Origin: Eubacterium sp. AF22-9
Lineage (GTDB): Bacteria > Bacillota > Clostridia > Lachnospirales > Lachnospiraceae
NCBI GenBank assembly: GCA_003458705.1
Contig: QRVH01000007.1
Span: 18,839 to 82,838, forward strand
Direction: 5' to 3'
Length of the DNA: 64,000 bases
In this document: positions 30,790 to 39,320 of the stretch, one piece after another
How positions within the stretch are numbered: position 1 is the stretch's first letter
How the letters are laid out: every line of letters begins with the position of its first letter
Notes under the pieces: generated by a model
The model's database searches: none
Told to the model about the DNA's origin: nothing
The model's input: the letters and a program-made list of their open reading frames with translations, nothing else
Program-made: the position numbers and the translations under genes

Positions 30790-31838
30790 TGAAGAGATTG
30801 TTATACTGGCTGTATCTGCTGGTAAAAAGGCAGTTAAAGAATCCTGTGATTGTCGCAGTGCTTATTGCAATGCCTGTTGCAGCACTGATAATTAACCACA
30901 CAGCTTCTCTTAAGGAGACAGAGCATGTAAGGGTTGGAATAGTGCTTGAAGATGATGATAAGATTGCCGCGATGACAAGGGATTACCTTGTAAATGGCGA
31001 TTATTCAGTTCAATTTTATGAGGCAGAATCGAAGGAAAAGCTTGAGCAGGATATAATGAATAAAAGAGTAGAATGTGGTTATGTGGTTGGCACAGATCTT
31101 AAGAGTAAGCTTGATTCAGGCAGCTACAGTGATGTTATAGAGCTTATCATATGCAAGTCAGATTTTGTGAGCTCAATGACTGATGAGATATTCTTTTCAG
31201 CCATGTTTAAGGCATATTCTCCTGAGGTTGCTGTTAATTATGTTAATTCGGTAGAGAAATTCCAGAAGCATGCAGAAAAGGCAGAAGAAGAGATAAGAAA
31301 AGGTTATGAGGAGTATATATCCGGTAATGATACGTTCAGGATTGATTTCAAGGTGATAGACGATACGCAGGAAGCTGAGTCGCAGCTTGAAGATAAGACA
31401 GGACAGTTTCCGTTAAGGGCGTTGCTTATGATTCTTGTCTATATCAGTGGACTTTTCGGGATTGTGGAATATTACCTTGATAAGAATTCAGGAACATTCA
31501 TTACTCTGCCGCGCATGTACCGTATTGCAGGCAAACCGGTGTATGCTTTCATATCGTGCGTACTTTTTGCAGTATCGGCAATAATAACACTTGCAGCGGC
31601 GGGACAGCTTAAAGGTGCATCAGATATACTTCATATGGCTGTGTATGTAATAGCAGTTACATTATTTGCATGGCTTGTATCAATGCCTGTAAGAAGCGCA
31701 AATGCAATGATTTCATTAATACCGGTACTTCTTATAGCCTGCCTTGTTTTATGCCCTGTATTCGTCAATATAACGGCATATGTGCCATTTACAAAATATA
31801 TAAGAGCATTGCTGCTTCCGTGGTATATGCTTGGATAG
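30789..31838 (+). CDS. ABC-2 type permease, second membrane subunit
   Basis: A 349-residue membrane protein with the same plan as its upstream neighbour: one N-terminal helix (NPVIVAVLIAMPVAALII), an extracytoplasmic domain of about 180 residues, and a group of C-terminal helices (ALLMILVYISGLFGIVEYYL onward). The ATG at 30789 overlaps the previous stop; an in-frame open stretch upstream lies inside the neighbour and is not used. With the preceding ATPase and permease it should form one export complex. Confidence 0.82.
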   Translation: MKRLLYWLYLLVKRQLKNPVIVAVLIAMPVAALIINHTASLKETEHVRVGIVLEDDDKIAAMTRDYLVNGDYSVQFYEAESKEKLEQDIMNKRVECGYVVGTDLKSKLDSGSYSDVIELIICKSDFVSSMTDEIFFSAMFKAYSPEVAVNYVNSVEKFQKHAEKAEEEIRKGYEEYISGNDTFRIDFKVIDDTQEAESQLEDKTGQFPLRALLMILVYISGLFGIVEYYLDKNSGTFITLPRMYRIAGKPVYAFISCVLFAVSAIITLAAAGQLKGASDILHMAVYVIAVTLFAWLVSMPVRSANAMISLIPVLLIACLVLCPVFVNITAYVPFTKYIRALLLPWYMLG

Positions 31839-31855
31839 GAGGAGGATGGGATACG

Positions 31856-33046
31856 GTGAATAATAAGAAAAAACGTATATTTGACATTATCCAGATTGGT
31901 TATGCGGGCGATGTTGCAAGCCGTACATTTGATATTGCAATAACTGTAGCAATTATAATTAACCTGTTTATTGCGATATTCGATACATTTGAACAATCAA
32001 TACCATACCAGCCGGTGTTAGATGTTATAGAGTGGATTACAGTTATCGGCTTCACGATTGAATATCTTCTCAGGGTATGGACAGCAGAATATCTGTATCC
32101 TAATAAACGCACAGGTATTGCAAGGTTAAAATACATATTCTCAGGAAGCGGCATTGTTGACCTTTTATCATTCCTTCCGAATTATCTTCCTATATTCTTC
32201 CCGGCAGGAGCAGTAGCGTTCCGTATGTTCAGGGTTATAAGAATCTTAAGGATATTCCGCGTCAATTCATATTATGATGCGTTAAATGTTATAACAGAGG
32301 TAATTAAGCGTAAGAAGGACCAGATATTATCATCTGTATTCATCATAGTAATGCTTATAATTGCATCCTCACTGTGTATGTACAGTCTGGAGCATGAGGC
32401 ACAGCCTGAAGTGTTTAAGAACGCATTTTCAGGAATATGGTGGTCTGTATCGACACTTCTTACGGTAGGCTATGGCGATATCTATCCGGTGACAGTGCTT
32501 GGAAAAATGTTCAGTATAATTATTACATTTCTTGGCGTCGGAATGGTCGCTATTCCAACAGGTATTTTATCTGCCGGTTTCGTTGAGCAGTACAGTCTTA
32601 TCAAGAAATCGACAGATTATCTTATGGAGAAGGAACTTAAGTTCATCAAGCTTATTATAACTAAGGACCACAACTGGAATGAAAAGAAGGTATGCGAGCT
32701 TAACCTTCCAAAGGGACTTATTCTTGCTGCGGTATTAAGAAACGGTGAGACACTTATGCCTAAGGGCGATATGAAGCTTTTGGGGGAAGATTGTGTTGTA
32801 ATAGGTGCAAGAGACTGCGATGTAAATGTTGATGTGAACTTAAAGCAGGTAGAACTGCGTGAGCATCATCCGTGGGTTGGTCACAAGATAAAAGAACTCG
32901 ATATATCAAGGCACACGCTTATAGTAATGATAAGGCGCGGTGACAATGCAATAGTTCCTAATGGTGATACTCTTATTAAGACAGGAGATATTGTGTTCGT
33001 GTTCTCGAAGCGTTATATGGCAGACGCACAGACTATAAGTGTGTAA
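31856..33046 (+). CDS. voltage-gated-type potassium channel with C-terminal TrkA-C domains
   Basis: A 396-residue membrane protein with six helices and a pore. The S4-like helix is arginine-rich (RMFRVIRILRIFRV) and the selectivity filter is TVGYGD. The cytoplasmic tail holds two TrkA-C-like modules (ILAAVLRNGETLMPKGD and TLIVMIRRGDNAIVPNGD), which in other systems bind small ligands such as nucleotides. The GTG at 31856 is preferred because AGGAGGAGG lies about ten bases upstream and the frame before it runs inside the previous gene. Role: K+ flux and membrane potential. Confidence 0.9.
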   Translation: MNNKKKRIFDIIQIGYAGDVASRTFDIAITVAIIINLFIAIFDTFEQSIPYQPVLDVIEWITVIGFTIEYLLRVWTAEYLYPNKRTGIARLKYIFSGSGIVDLLSFLPNYLPIFFPAGAVAFRMFRVIRILRIFRVNSYYDALNVITEVIKRKKDQILSSVFIIVMLIIASSLCMYSLEHEAQPEVFKNAFSGIWWSVSTLLTVGYGDIYPVTVLGKMFSIIITFLGVGMVAIPTGILSAGFVEQYSLIKKSTDYLMEKELKFIKLIITKDHNWNEKKVCELNLPKGLILAAVLRNGETLMPKGDMKLLGEDCVVIGARDCDVNVDVNLKQVELREHHPWVGHKIKELDISRHTLIVMIRRGDNAIVPNGDTLIKTGDIVFVFSKRYMADAQTISV

Positions 33047-33058
33047 CGGTGAGTAATT

Positions 33059-33745
33059 ATGATGATATTTGTAACGACAACAGATGCATTTGCTGATGAA
33101 AAGCTGTATGAAAAGGCATATTCGCTTGTTCCTGAATACAGGAGGGCAAAGGCAGACAGAATGAAAATGCGTGAAAATAAGCTGCAGACTGTGACTGCGG
33201 GACTACTTCTTAATTATGCTGTAGGCATATGGAACACAAAGATGAGAGAAAAAAACTATAAAACTAAAGATGTTCAATTTAGAAGGGTGGACGCCGATTC
33301 TATAATTAAAGCGAATAATCAGTGTTTTGATTATGATATAGCATACAATTCACAGGGAAAACCTTATTTTTTGTCTCATTGTGAAATTTTTTTCAATATT
33401 TCGCATTCATCGAACTATGTAGCGTGTGCTATAAGTGACAGACCTGTTGGAATTGATATTGAGGGAGGACGCAAAGCCAGACAGAACCTGGCAAAACGCT
33501 TCTTTGATGAGTCTGAGGCATCATGGATAAATGAGTGCCAGAGTGAAGAAAGATTCTTCAGAATATGGACTTTGAAGGAAGCATATGGCAAGGCGACAGG
33601 CAAAGGAGTACTTGACATTTTAGACAAAATAGTTTATAGATTAAAGGAAGGGAAAATGACAGCGTATATAGACGATGTTCCCCAGAATTTCACTATTGTA
33701 GAAAGGAAAGTTGATGATTTATATTTATCAGCAATCCAGCTATAA
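33059..33745 (+). CDS. 4'-phosphopantetheinyl transferase, Sfp type
   Basis: A 228-residue enzyme that transfers the phosphopantetheine arm of coenzyme A to carrier proteins. The magnesium and CoA motif VGIDIE is near residue 138 and the second motif WTLKEAYGKATGKG is at about 170-185. FFNISHSSNYVACAIS is the usual strand before the first motif. Sfp-type enzymes often serve secondary-metabolite synthases, but no such genes are in the window, so the partner is unknown. Confidence 0.9.
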   Translation: MMIFVTTTDAFADEKLYEKAYSLVPEYRRAKADRMKMRENKLQTVTAGLLLNYAVGIWNTKMREKNYKTKDVQFRRVDADSIIKANNQCFDYDIAYNSQGKPYFLSHCEIFFNISHSSNYVACAISDRPVGIDIEGGRKARQNLAKRFFDESEASWINECQSEERFFRIWTLKEAYGKATGKGVLDILDKIVYRLKEGKMTAYIDDVPQNFTIVERKVDDLYLSAIQL

Positions 33746-33762
33746 AAAGTGATGATTTTATG

Positions 33763-33790
33763 TTGAAAAAAATAATTTTGGCGTTATAAT
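33763..33790 (+). promoter_or_regulatory. promoter of the BlaI-type repressor gene
   Basis: TTGAAA at 33763-33768 and TATAAT at 33785-33790 with 16 bases between them, followed by an AT-rich palindromic TATTAATA that could be an operator. The AAGGAGGG ribosome site follows before the ATG at 33831. Confidence 0.75.
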
Positions 33791-33830
33791 ATAGAGTATT
33801 AATATCTATTTAAAAAGCTAAGGAGGGTTT

Positions 33831-34253
33831 ATGAGCAGAAATCATTTTAATGAATTAAGTCCATGTGAAGCATTAATTATGAAGCTTATATGGGAGGCAC
33901 CACAGGATATTCCAGTACAGGATCTTATTGACCAGTTAAGAGATGATTATAAGAAGGAATATGCAAGAACAACAGTTGTTACTTTTGTAGGTAAGTTAAA
34001 AGATAAGAGATTTGTTGATACATACCGTAAAGGTAAGGCAGCATTTATTCATCCACTCAGAACAGAAGACGAGTACAGAGCACAGCTTTTAAAAGAAGAA
34101 GCAGATTTCTGGTTTAATGGAAATGTATTTGATATGGTTGCTGCAATTCTTCAGTCACAGGAATTTACAGAAGAAGAAGTTAAGAAAATCAAGAAGATTG
34201 TAACAATATTAATAAGTAATATCGTAATTTTAAAATTACCTGACAATAAGTAA
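33831..34253 (+). CDS. BlaI/MecI/CopY family transcriptional repressor, C-terminus possibly altered
   Basis: A 140-residue winged-helix repressor (ELSPCEALIMKLIWEAPQDI, ARTTVVTFVGKLKDKRFV), with the C-terminal dimerisation part shorter than average. Family members repress beta-lactamase, mecA or copper genes and are usually released by a BlaR-type protease or a ligand; no such partner is adjacent. The last codons fall in a 34-bp tandem duplication, so ISNIVILKLPDNK at the end may not be the native C-terminus. It has its own strong promoter and terminator, so it is probably monocistronic. Confidence 0.85.
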   Translation: MSRNHFNELSPCEALIMKLIWEAPQDIPVQDLIDQLRDDYKKEYARTTVVTFVGKLKDKRFVDTYRKGKAAFIHPLRTEDEYRAQLLKEEADFWFNGNVFDMVAAILQSQEFTEEEVKKIKKIVTILISNIVILKLPDNK

Positions 34254-34279
34254 TATCGTAATTTTAAAATTACCTGACA
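34211..34279. repeat. 35-bp direct repeat, period 34
   Basis: Bases 34211-34245 recur exactly at 34245-34279, sharing one base. The repeat covers the repressor's last codons and the 5' arm of its terminator. It is probably a recent duplication or assembly artefact. Confidence 0.9.
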
Positions 34280-34310
34280 TGAATTGTTTAATTTGTCAGG
34301 TGATTTTTTT
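34272..34310 (+). terminator. terminator of the repressor gene
   Basis: ACCTGACA (34272-34279) pairs with TGTCAGGT (34294-34301), followed by GATTTTTTTAT. Confidence 0.8.
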
Positions 34311-34358
34311 ATGCTTCAAATTTTTAAATATAATTTATGAAGCCTTTCAGAGAAAATA

Positions 34359-34390
34359 AAAACCATGCAGTTTTGATTCTGCATGGTTTT
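34359..34390. terminator. bidirectional terminator between repressor and pyrG
   Basis: AAAACCATGCAG (34359-34370) pairs perfectly with CTGCATGGTTTT (34379-34390), with T-rich tails on both strands. It lies just beyond the pyrG stop on the minus strand. Confidence 0.85.
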
Positions 34391-34399
34391 GTAATGAAA

Positions 34400-36013
34400 T
34401 TAATGATTCTTGTCCTGATATTCAAGAGCTGCTGTAATAAATCCTCTGAATAATGGATGTGGACGGTTAGGTCTTGACTTTAACTCCGGATGAGCCTGTG
34501 TGGCAATAAACCATGGGTGATTCTTTAATTCTATCATCTCAACAATTCTTCCGTCAGGAGATATTCCTGAAAGCATCATACCATTCTCAGTAAGAACTTT
34601 TCTGTAATCATTATTAACTTCATATCTGTGTCTGTGACGTTCATGTATAAGCTCTTCGCCATAGAGTTCATAAGCCTTGCTTGTTTTATCAAGTACACAA
34701 GGATAAGAACCAAGTCTTAATGTACCGCCGATATCATCAATGCCTTCCTGGTCTGGCATAAGATGTATAACAGGGTGAGTTGTGTTAGGATTAAGTTCAA
34801 CACTGTGTGCGTCGTCATATCCTATAACATTTCTTGCAAATTCAACAATTGAAAGCTGCATTCCCAGACACAATCCTAAGAATGGAATATTATGTTCTCT
34901 GGCATAACGGATAGCTTCAATCTTTCCTTCTGTACCTCTGTCACCGAATCCACCTGGAACTAATATGCCAGATACGTCAGAGAGAAGCTCATCAGCCGTT
35001 TCAGGAGTTACAGTTTCTGAATCAATCCATTTGATAGTTACATCACATGAATTATATACACCACCATGCTTTAATGCTTCTACAACACTGATATAAGCAT
35101 CATGAAGCTGGATATATTTACCGACTAATGCAACAGTTACCTTCTTGGTAGGATTCTTCCAGGCTTTGCACATTGCTCTCCATTCATCAAGATCTGGTTC
35201 TGGACAGTCAAGGTGTAAACATTCACATGCTACCTGTGCAAGATGTTCTTCTTCCATTGCAAGAGGCGCATCATAAAGAATCTCAACATCTAAGTTCTGA
35301 AGTACATGAGACTTAGGTACATTACAGAAAAGTGCTATCTTGTCCTTGATACCTGCCTCAAGAGGATGCTCTGTACGGCATACAAGAATATCCGGACGGA
35401 TTCCCATTCCCTGGAGTTCCTTAACGCTTGCCTGTGTAGGCTTAGTCTTCATCTCGCCAGATGCCTTAAGATAAGGAATAAGTGTTACGTGAATAAGAAT
35501 TGCGTTCTCATGTCCGACTTCATGCTGGAACTGTCTGATTGCCTCAAGGAAAGGCTGACTCTCGATATCTCCGACAGTACCACCGACTTCTATAATTGCA
35601 ATCTTAGTTTCATCAGTTGAATAATCTCTGAAAAAACGGCTCTTTATTTCATTAGTAATATGAGGGATTACCTGGACTGTGCCTCCACCGAAATCTCCAC
35701 GGCGTTCCTTCTGTAATACTGACCAGTATACTTTACCAGTAGTTACATTAGAATTCTTATTAAGGCTCTCATCAATAAATCTTTCATAGTGACCAAGGTC
35801 AAGGTCTGTCTCAGCACCATCGTCAGTTACGAAAACTTCTCCGTGCTGGATAGGGTTCATAGTACCTGGATCAATATTAATATAAGGGTCAAACTTCTGC
35901 ATGGTTACAGAAAAACCACGGGCTTTAAGCAGTCTGCCTAAAGATGCGGCAGTGATACCTTTTCCTAAACCGGAAACAACACCACCTGTTACAAATACAT
36001 ATTTAACAGCCAT
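34400..36013 (-). CDS. pyrG: CTP synthase
   Basis: Makes CTP from UTP, ATP and glutamine in the cytoplasm. It is 537 residues from the ATG at 36013, which has GGAGG seven bases upstream; the longer open frame adds 24 unrelated residues. The N-terminal synthetase domain starts [17 protein letters not shown] and includes the CTP-sensing stretch around [21 protein letters not shown]. The C-terminal class I glutamine amidotransferase has the nucleophile elbow GLCLGMQ and the later His-Pro-Glu triad segment [13 protein letters not shown] ([18 protein letters not shown] in this protein's reading). It is divergent from ftsH. Confidence 0.97.
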   Translation of the reverse strand: MAVKYVFVTGGVVSGLGKGITAASLGRLLKARGFSVTMQKFDPYINIDPGTMNPIQHGEVFVTDDGAETDLDLGHYERFIDESLNKNSNVTTGKVYWSVLQKERRGDFGGGTVQVIPHITNEIKSRFFRDYSTDETKIAIIEVGGTVGDIESQPFLEAIRQFQHEVGHENAILIHVTLIPYLKASGEMKTKPTQASVKELQGMGIRPDILVCRTEHPLEAGIKDKIALFCNVPKSHVLQNLDVEILYDAPLAMEEEHLAQVACECLHLDCPEPDLDEWRAMCKAWKNPTKKVTVALVGKYIQLHDAYISVVEALKHGGVYNSCDVTIKWIDSETVTPETADELLSDVSGILVPGGFGDRGTEGKIEAIRYAREHNIPFLGLCLGMQLSIVEFARNVIGYDDAHSVELNPNTTHPVIHLMPDQEGIDDIGGTLRLGSYPCVLDKTSKAYELYGEELIHERHRHRYEVNNDYRKVLTENGMMLSGISPDGRIVEMIELKNHPWFIATQAHPELKSRPNRPHPLFRGFITAALEYQDKNH

Positions 36014-36239
36014 CTTTTCCTCCAATCTGAATGTGTAATCAAAAAAATATGCAATATTATACAGCCCTGTATTATAAATTTCCATAGTTTAAAGAAAAAA
36101 ACTAAGAATATAAAGTAAATATAAACATCTTATTAAACACTTAGATTTTGGTTGATTTATATTTTTTCCTTCTTTATAATGAAAACAGACTTATTTGGAA
36201 ATGCTTAAGATAAGTACAGTATCATATCAGGAGAAGAGT

Positions 36240-38359
36240 ATGGATAATTATAACAACAACGGTTATGACAATGGTTATAATAATAACGATAACCGCAATA
36301 ATAATCGTAATAACAACAATAATAACAAGAAGCCAAAGAATGTTAACCTTATAATATTCATTATTATAGCGGCAGTTGTAACATTTATTGGGCTTACGCT
36401 TCTTAGCAATATGTTTAGGAATGCGACATACAAGGAGATAAGCTACGACCAGTTCATGCAGATGATTGATGAAGATAAGGTAAAGAAAGTAGCATTAGAG
36501 CAGGACAGAATTCTTATTACACCTGTTGAAGAGGAGAAACAGTCTGGCATAGCAGGAGTTTCATACACATATTATACAGGGTATGTTAATGATGATACTC
36601 TTGTACCACTTCTTAAGAGAAAGGGTATTGAGTTTGAAGGATATATTCCGGATTCGAGTTCTTCAATTGTAGAATTTCTGCTTGCATATGTACTGCCATT
36701 TTTATTCATATATATAATCTTTGCATTTGTATATAGAAGAATTGCTAAGAATGGTGGAATGATGGGCGGAATGGGCGTTGGAAAGAGCAACGCCAAAGTA
36801 TATGTCCAGAAAAAGACAGGTGTTACATTCAAGGATGTTGCAGGTCAGGATGAAGCTAAGGAATCACTTACAGAGATTGTTGATTTCTTACATTACCCTG
36901 AGAAATATGCCAAGATTGGTGCAAAGCTTCCTAAGGGTGCACTTTTAGTAGGACCTCCGGGAACAGGTAAGACGCTTCTTGCCAAGGCTGTAGCCGGTGA
37001 GGCAGATGTACCTTTCTTCTCACTTGCAGGTTCTGATTTCGTTGAGATGTTCGTTGGTGTCGGTGCATCAAGAGTAAGAGATTTGTTCAAGGAAGCAACT
37101 AAGCAGGCTCCTTGTATTATATTTATTGATGAGATTGATGCTATTGGTAAGAGCAGAGATTCCAAGTATGGCGGTGGCAATGACGAGCGTGAGCAGACAT
37201 TGAACCAGTTACTTGCAGAGATGGATGGTTTTGATTCTTCTAAGGGAATATTCATTCTTGCAGCAACTAACAGACCGGAAGTACTTGATAAGGCTTTACT
37301 CAGACCAGGACGTCTTGACAGAAGAATTACTGTTGACAGACCTGATAAGAAGGGTAGAATTGAGACTCTTAAGGTACATTCCAAGGATGTGCTTATGGAT
37401 GATACAGTTGATTTTGAAGAGATTGCTATGGCAACAAGCGGTCTTGTAGGTTCAGACCTTGCCAATATCATTAACGAAGCGGCTATTGCGGCGGTTAAGA
37501 ATGGCAGAAATGTTGTAACACAGAAAGATCTTCTTGGCGCATTTGATACAGTTGTAGCAGGTAAGGAAAAGAAAGAAAGAGTTCTTAGCAAGAAGGAGAA
37601 GCAGGTTGTTGCTTACCATGAGATTGGACATGCCTTATAAGAGCTATTAAGAATAATTCTGATCCGGTCCAGAAGATTACTATTATACCTCATACTAACG
37701 GTTCACTTGGTTATGTGCTTAACTTCCCGGAGGAAGAGAAGCATCTTGAGACTAAGGACGAACTTATGACAGATCTTATATCACTTGTAGGCGGACGTGC
37801 AGCAGAGGAAGTTGTATTCGGTTCAGTTACTAATGGTGCTTATGATGATATCAAGAAGGCAACTAACCTTGCCAAGACAATGATTACAAGATATGGTATG
37901 TCAGACCGTTTCGGACTTGTTGCATTATCAACAGTTGAGGATGAGTACCTCAGTGGAAGAGCATCTATGAACTGTGCACAGGCAACAGAGGCTGAGGTTG
38001 ATGATGAGGTTAAGAAGCTTATTGCTTCATGCTATGAAGAGGCTAAGCAGATTATCAGAGACAACAGAGATGTAATGGATCAGCTTGCAAGATATCTGTA
38101 TGACCATGAGACTATCACAGGTAAGGAATTCATGAAGATATTCAGAGAGGCGAAGGGATTGCCTGAACCAGTTGATACTTCATCATTTTCAACATCAGAG
38201 AAGGTTGCAGAGAGTGTGACATTCAATGAAGATGGAAGCTATTCATCAACAGTAAGTGGTGAACCTGAAAGTGATATATGGAAGAATATTACAAAGCATG
38301 ATGATTCTGATGATTCAGACAGTAATGCATCTGATGATATAACTAAAGAAAATGAGTAA
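36240..38359 (+). pseudogene. ftsH: ATP-dependent zinc metalloprotease FtsH, single-base frameshift after HEIGH
   Basis: Membrane AAA+ protease that degrades membrane and regulatory proteins. Visible in order: an asparagine-rich N-terminus (residues 1-34), a first helix ([20 protein letters not shown]), an external loop, a second helix, Walker A GPPGTGKT, Walker [12 protein letters not shown], the second-region-of-homology arginines, and the zinc site HEIGH. The frame stops at 37640 directly after HEIGHAL; one base earlier in frame the protein continues VRAIKNNSDPVQKITIIPHT to 38359. One G is missing after 37637. The intact protein would be about 706 residues. The start at 36240 has AGGAG six bases upstream. 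An inactive copy of such a central gene is unlikely, so sequencing error is the first suspicion. Confidence 0.92.
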
Positions 38360-38361
38360 TA

Positions 38362-38396
38362 AAAATGGGCATATCGCTTTCTGATATGCCCATTTT
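38362..38396. terminator. bidirectional terminator between ftsH and the PilZ gene
   Basis: Perfect 14-bp stem: 38362-38375 (AAAATGGGCATATC) with 38383-38396, A-rich before and T-rich after, serving both convergent genes. Confidence 0.9.
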
Positions 38397-38397
38397 G

Positions 38398-39174
38398 TTA
38401 TTTATTTCTTGATGATATATGTGAATGAAATCCTGATGAAGTACTCTGACTTTCGATTGACTGTGATGCAACATCAGCAGCATCTTTAAGAGCATTCTGC
38501 TGCTCCTGTTCTTTGGATGCATTAATTCTGCATTCAATCTTTCTAAGGAAAACATATGTAAGATATTCGCGTGATGGTGCAGGAATGATACATCCGTAAA
38601 TATAGCGTTCTCCTGACATCTGGCTGCGTATTATGACACATTTAAAATGAAAATCAAATTGTCTTCCGTTAGCTACATCTGAAAATGTTATATAAATGTT
38701 ATTATAATCATATGGCAGTTCATTTCTGACTGTAAATGATAATCCTTTATTACATACATCGATTAATGTTACTGGTATTTCATCTTGTCTTGTATCTGAA
38801 GAAACATGTCCAGAAGCTTCAGTTGAAATTCTCTGGTTGAATCGTCTGTCGCATTCTGACGCAATGCTTGCAAAAACATTAGTCGTTATTTTATAGTATG
38901 CTGATGAAAAATCAGAAGCTTTATATCCGATAGTTTCTATATTAATATTCTTCCAGACCACACGGTTATGTGTCGCCGGATCTACAGTATAAAGATTGAA
39001 TAAAATATCTTTATAAGAAGAAAAATCTATTACAGCACCTTTTGATGTAAAAGGCGCTATGAGAATGTAGCCATTCTTGGATGCAACAACAGAGGAAGGC
39101 ATTTCGTAGCTGACATTATCTATGGATATTTCAATTGAAATCGGCCCGCCTACGGGAATATCAGATATTAACAT
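38398..39174 (-). CDS. PilZ-domain protein, probable cyclic di-GMP receptor
   Basis: A 258-residue cytoplasmic protein. The N-terminal 110 residues look like a YcgR-type beta domain. The C-terminal half carries PilZ marks: RRFNQR (the RxxxR ligand loop) near residue 110, then VTLIDVCNKGLSF, where DxSxxG is normally seen, here with Asn-Lys in place of Ser and the following residue. The last 35 residues are polar and serine-rich (QSIESQSTSSGFHS). Binding of cyclic di-GMP is expected from the family but the DxSxxG motif is imperfect. It is alone, between convergent ftsH and divergent dnaE. Confidence 0.75.
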   Translation of the reverse strand: MLISDIPVGGPISIEISIDNVSYEMPSSVVASKNGYILIAPFTSKGAVIDFSSYKDILFNLYTVDPATHNRVVWKNINIETIGYKASDFSSAYYKITTNVFASIASECDRRFNQRISTEASGHVSSDTRQDEIPVTLIDVCNKGLSFTVRNELPYDYNNIYITFSDVANGRQFDFHFKCVIIRSQMSGERYIYGCIIPAPSREYLTYVFLRKIECRINASKEQEQQNALKDAADVASQSIESQSTSSGFHSHISSRNK

Positions 39175-39320
39175 AATACAACTCCCTTACATTAATAATT
39201 AAATATAGAATATCATAAAATTGCTGATTAATAAACGAAAATATGTTATATTTTTTGACAGAGGAAATGAACTGTACAACATTGTGATAATAGCAATGTG
39301 TTATAAGAAGAGGAGATATT

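Noticed and set aside
31670..31855. Longer start for the potassium channel
   Set aside because: The extra frame lies inside the preceding permease gene and gives an implausible peptide; the GTG at 31856 has a good ribosome site.
36014..36085. 24-residue N-terminal extension of CTP synthase
   Set aside because: The family begins at the [11 protein letters not shown] start, which has GGAGG upstream; the extension crosses the promoter region.
36893..37591. Long minus-strand reading frame inside ftsH
   Set aside because: It is the complement of a strongly conserved coding region, with serine-rich composition typical of shadow frames.
6398..37640. Programmed ribosomal frameshifting to explain the split genes
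   Set aside because: The breaks lie at different, non-slippery places in unrelated genes, and each is repaired by adding one base. Sequence error is simpler.
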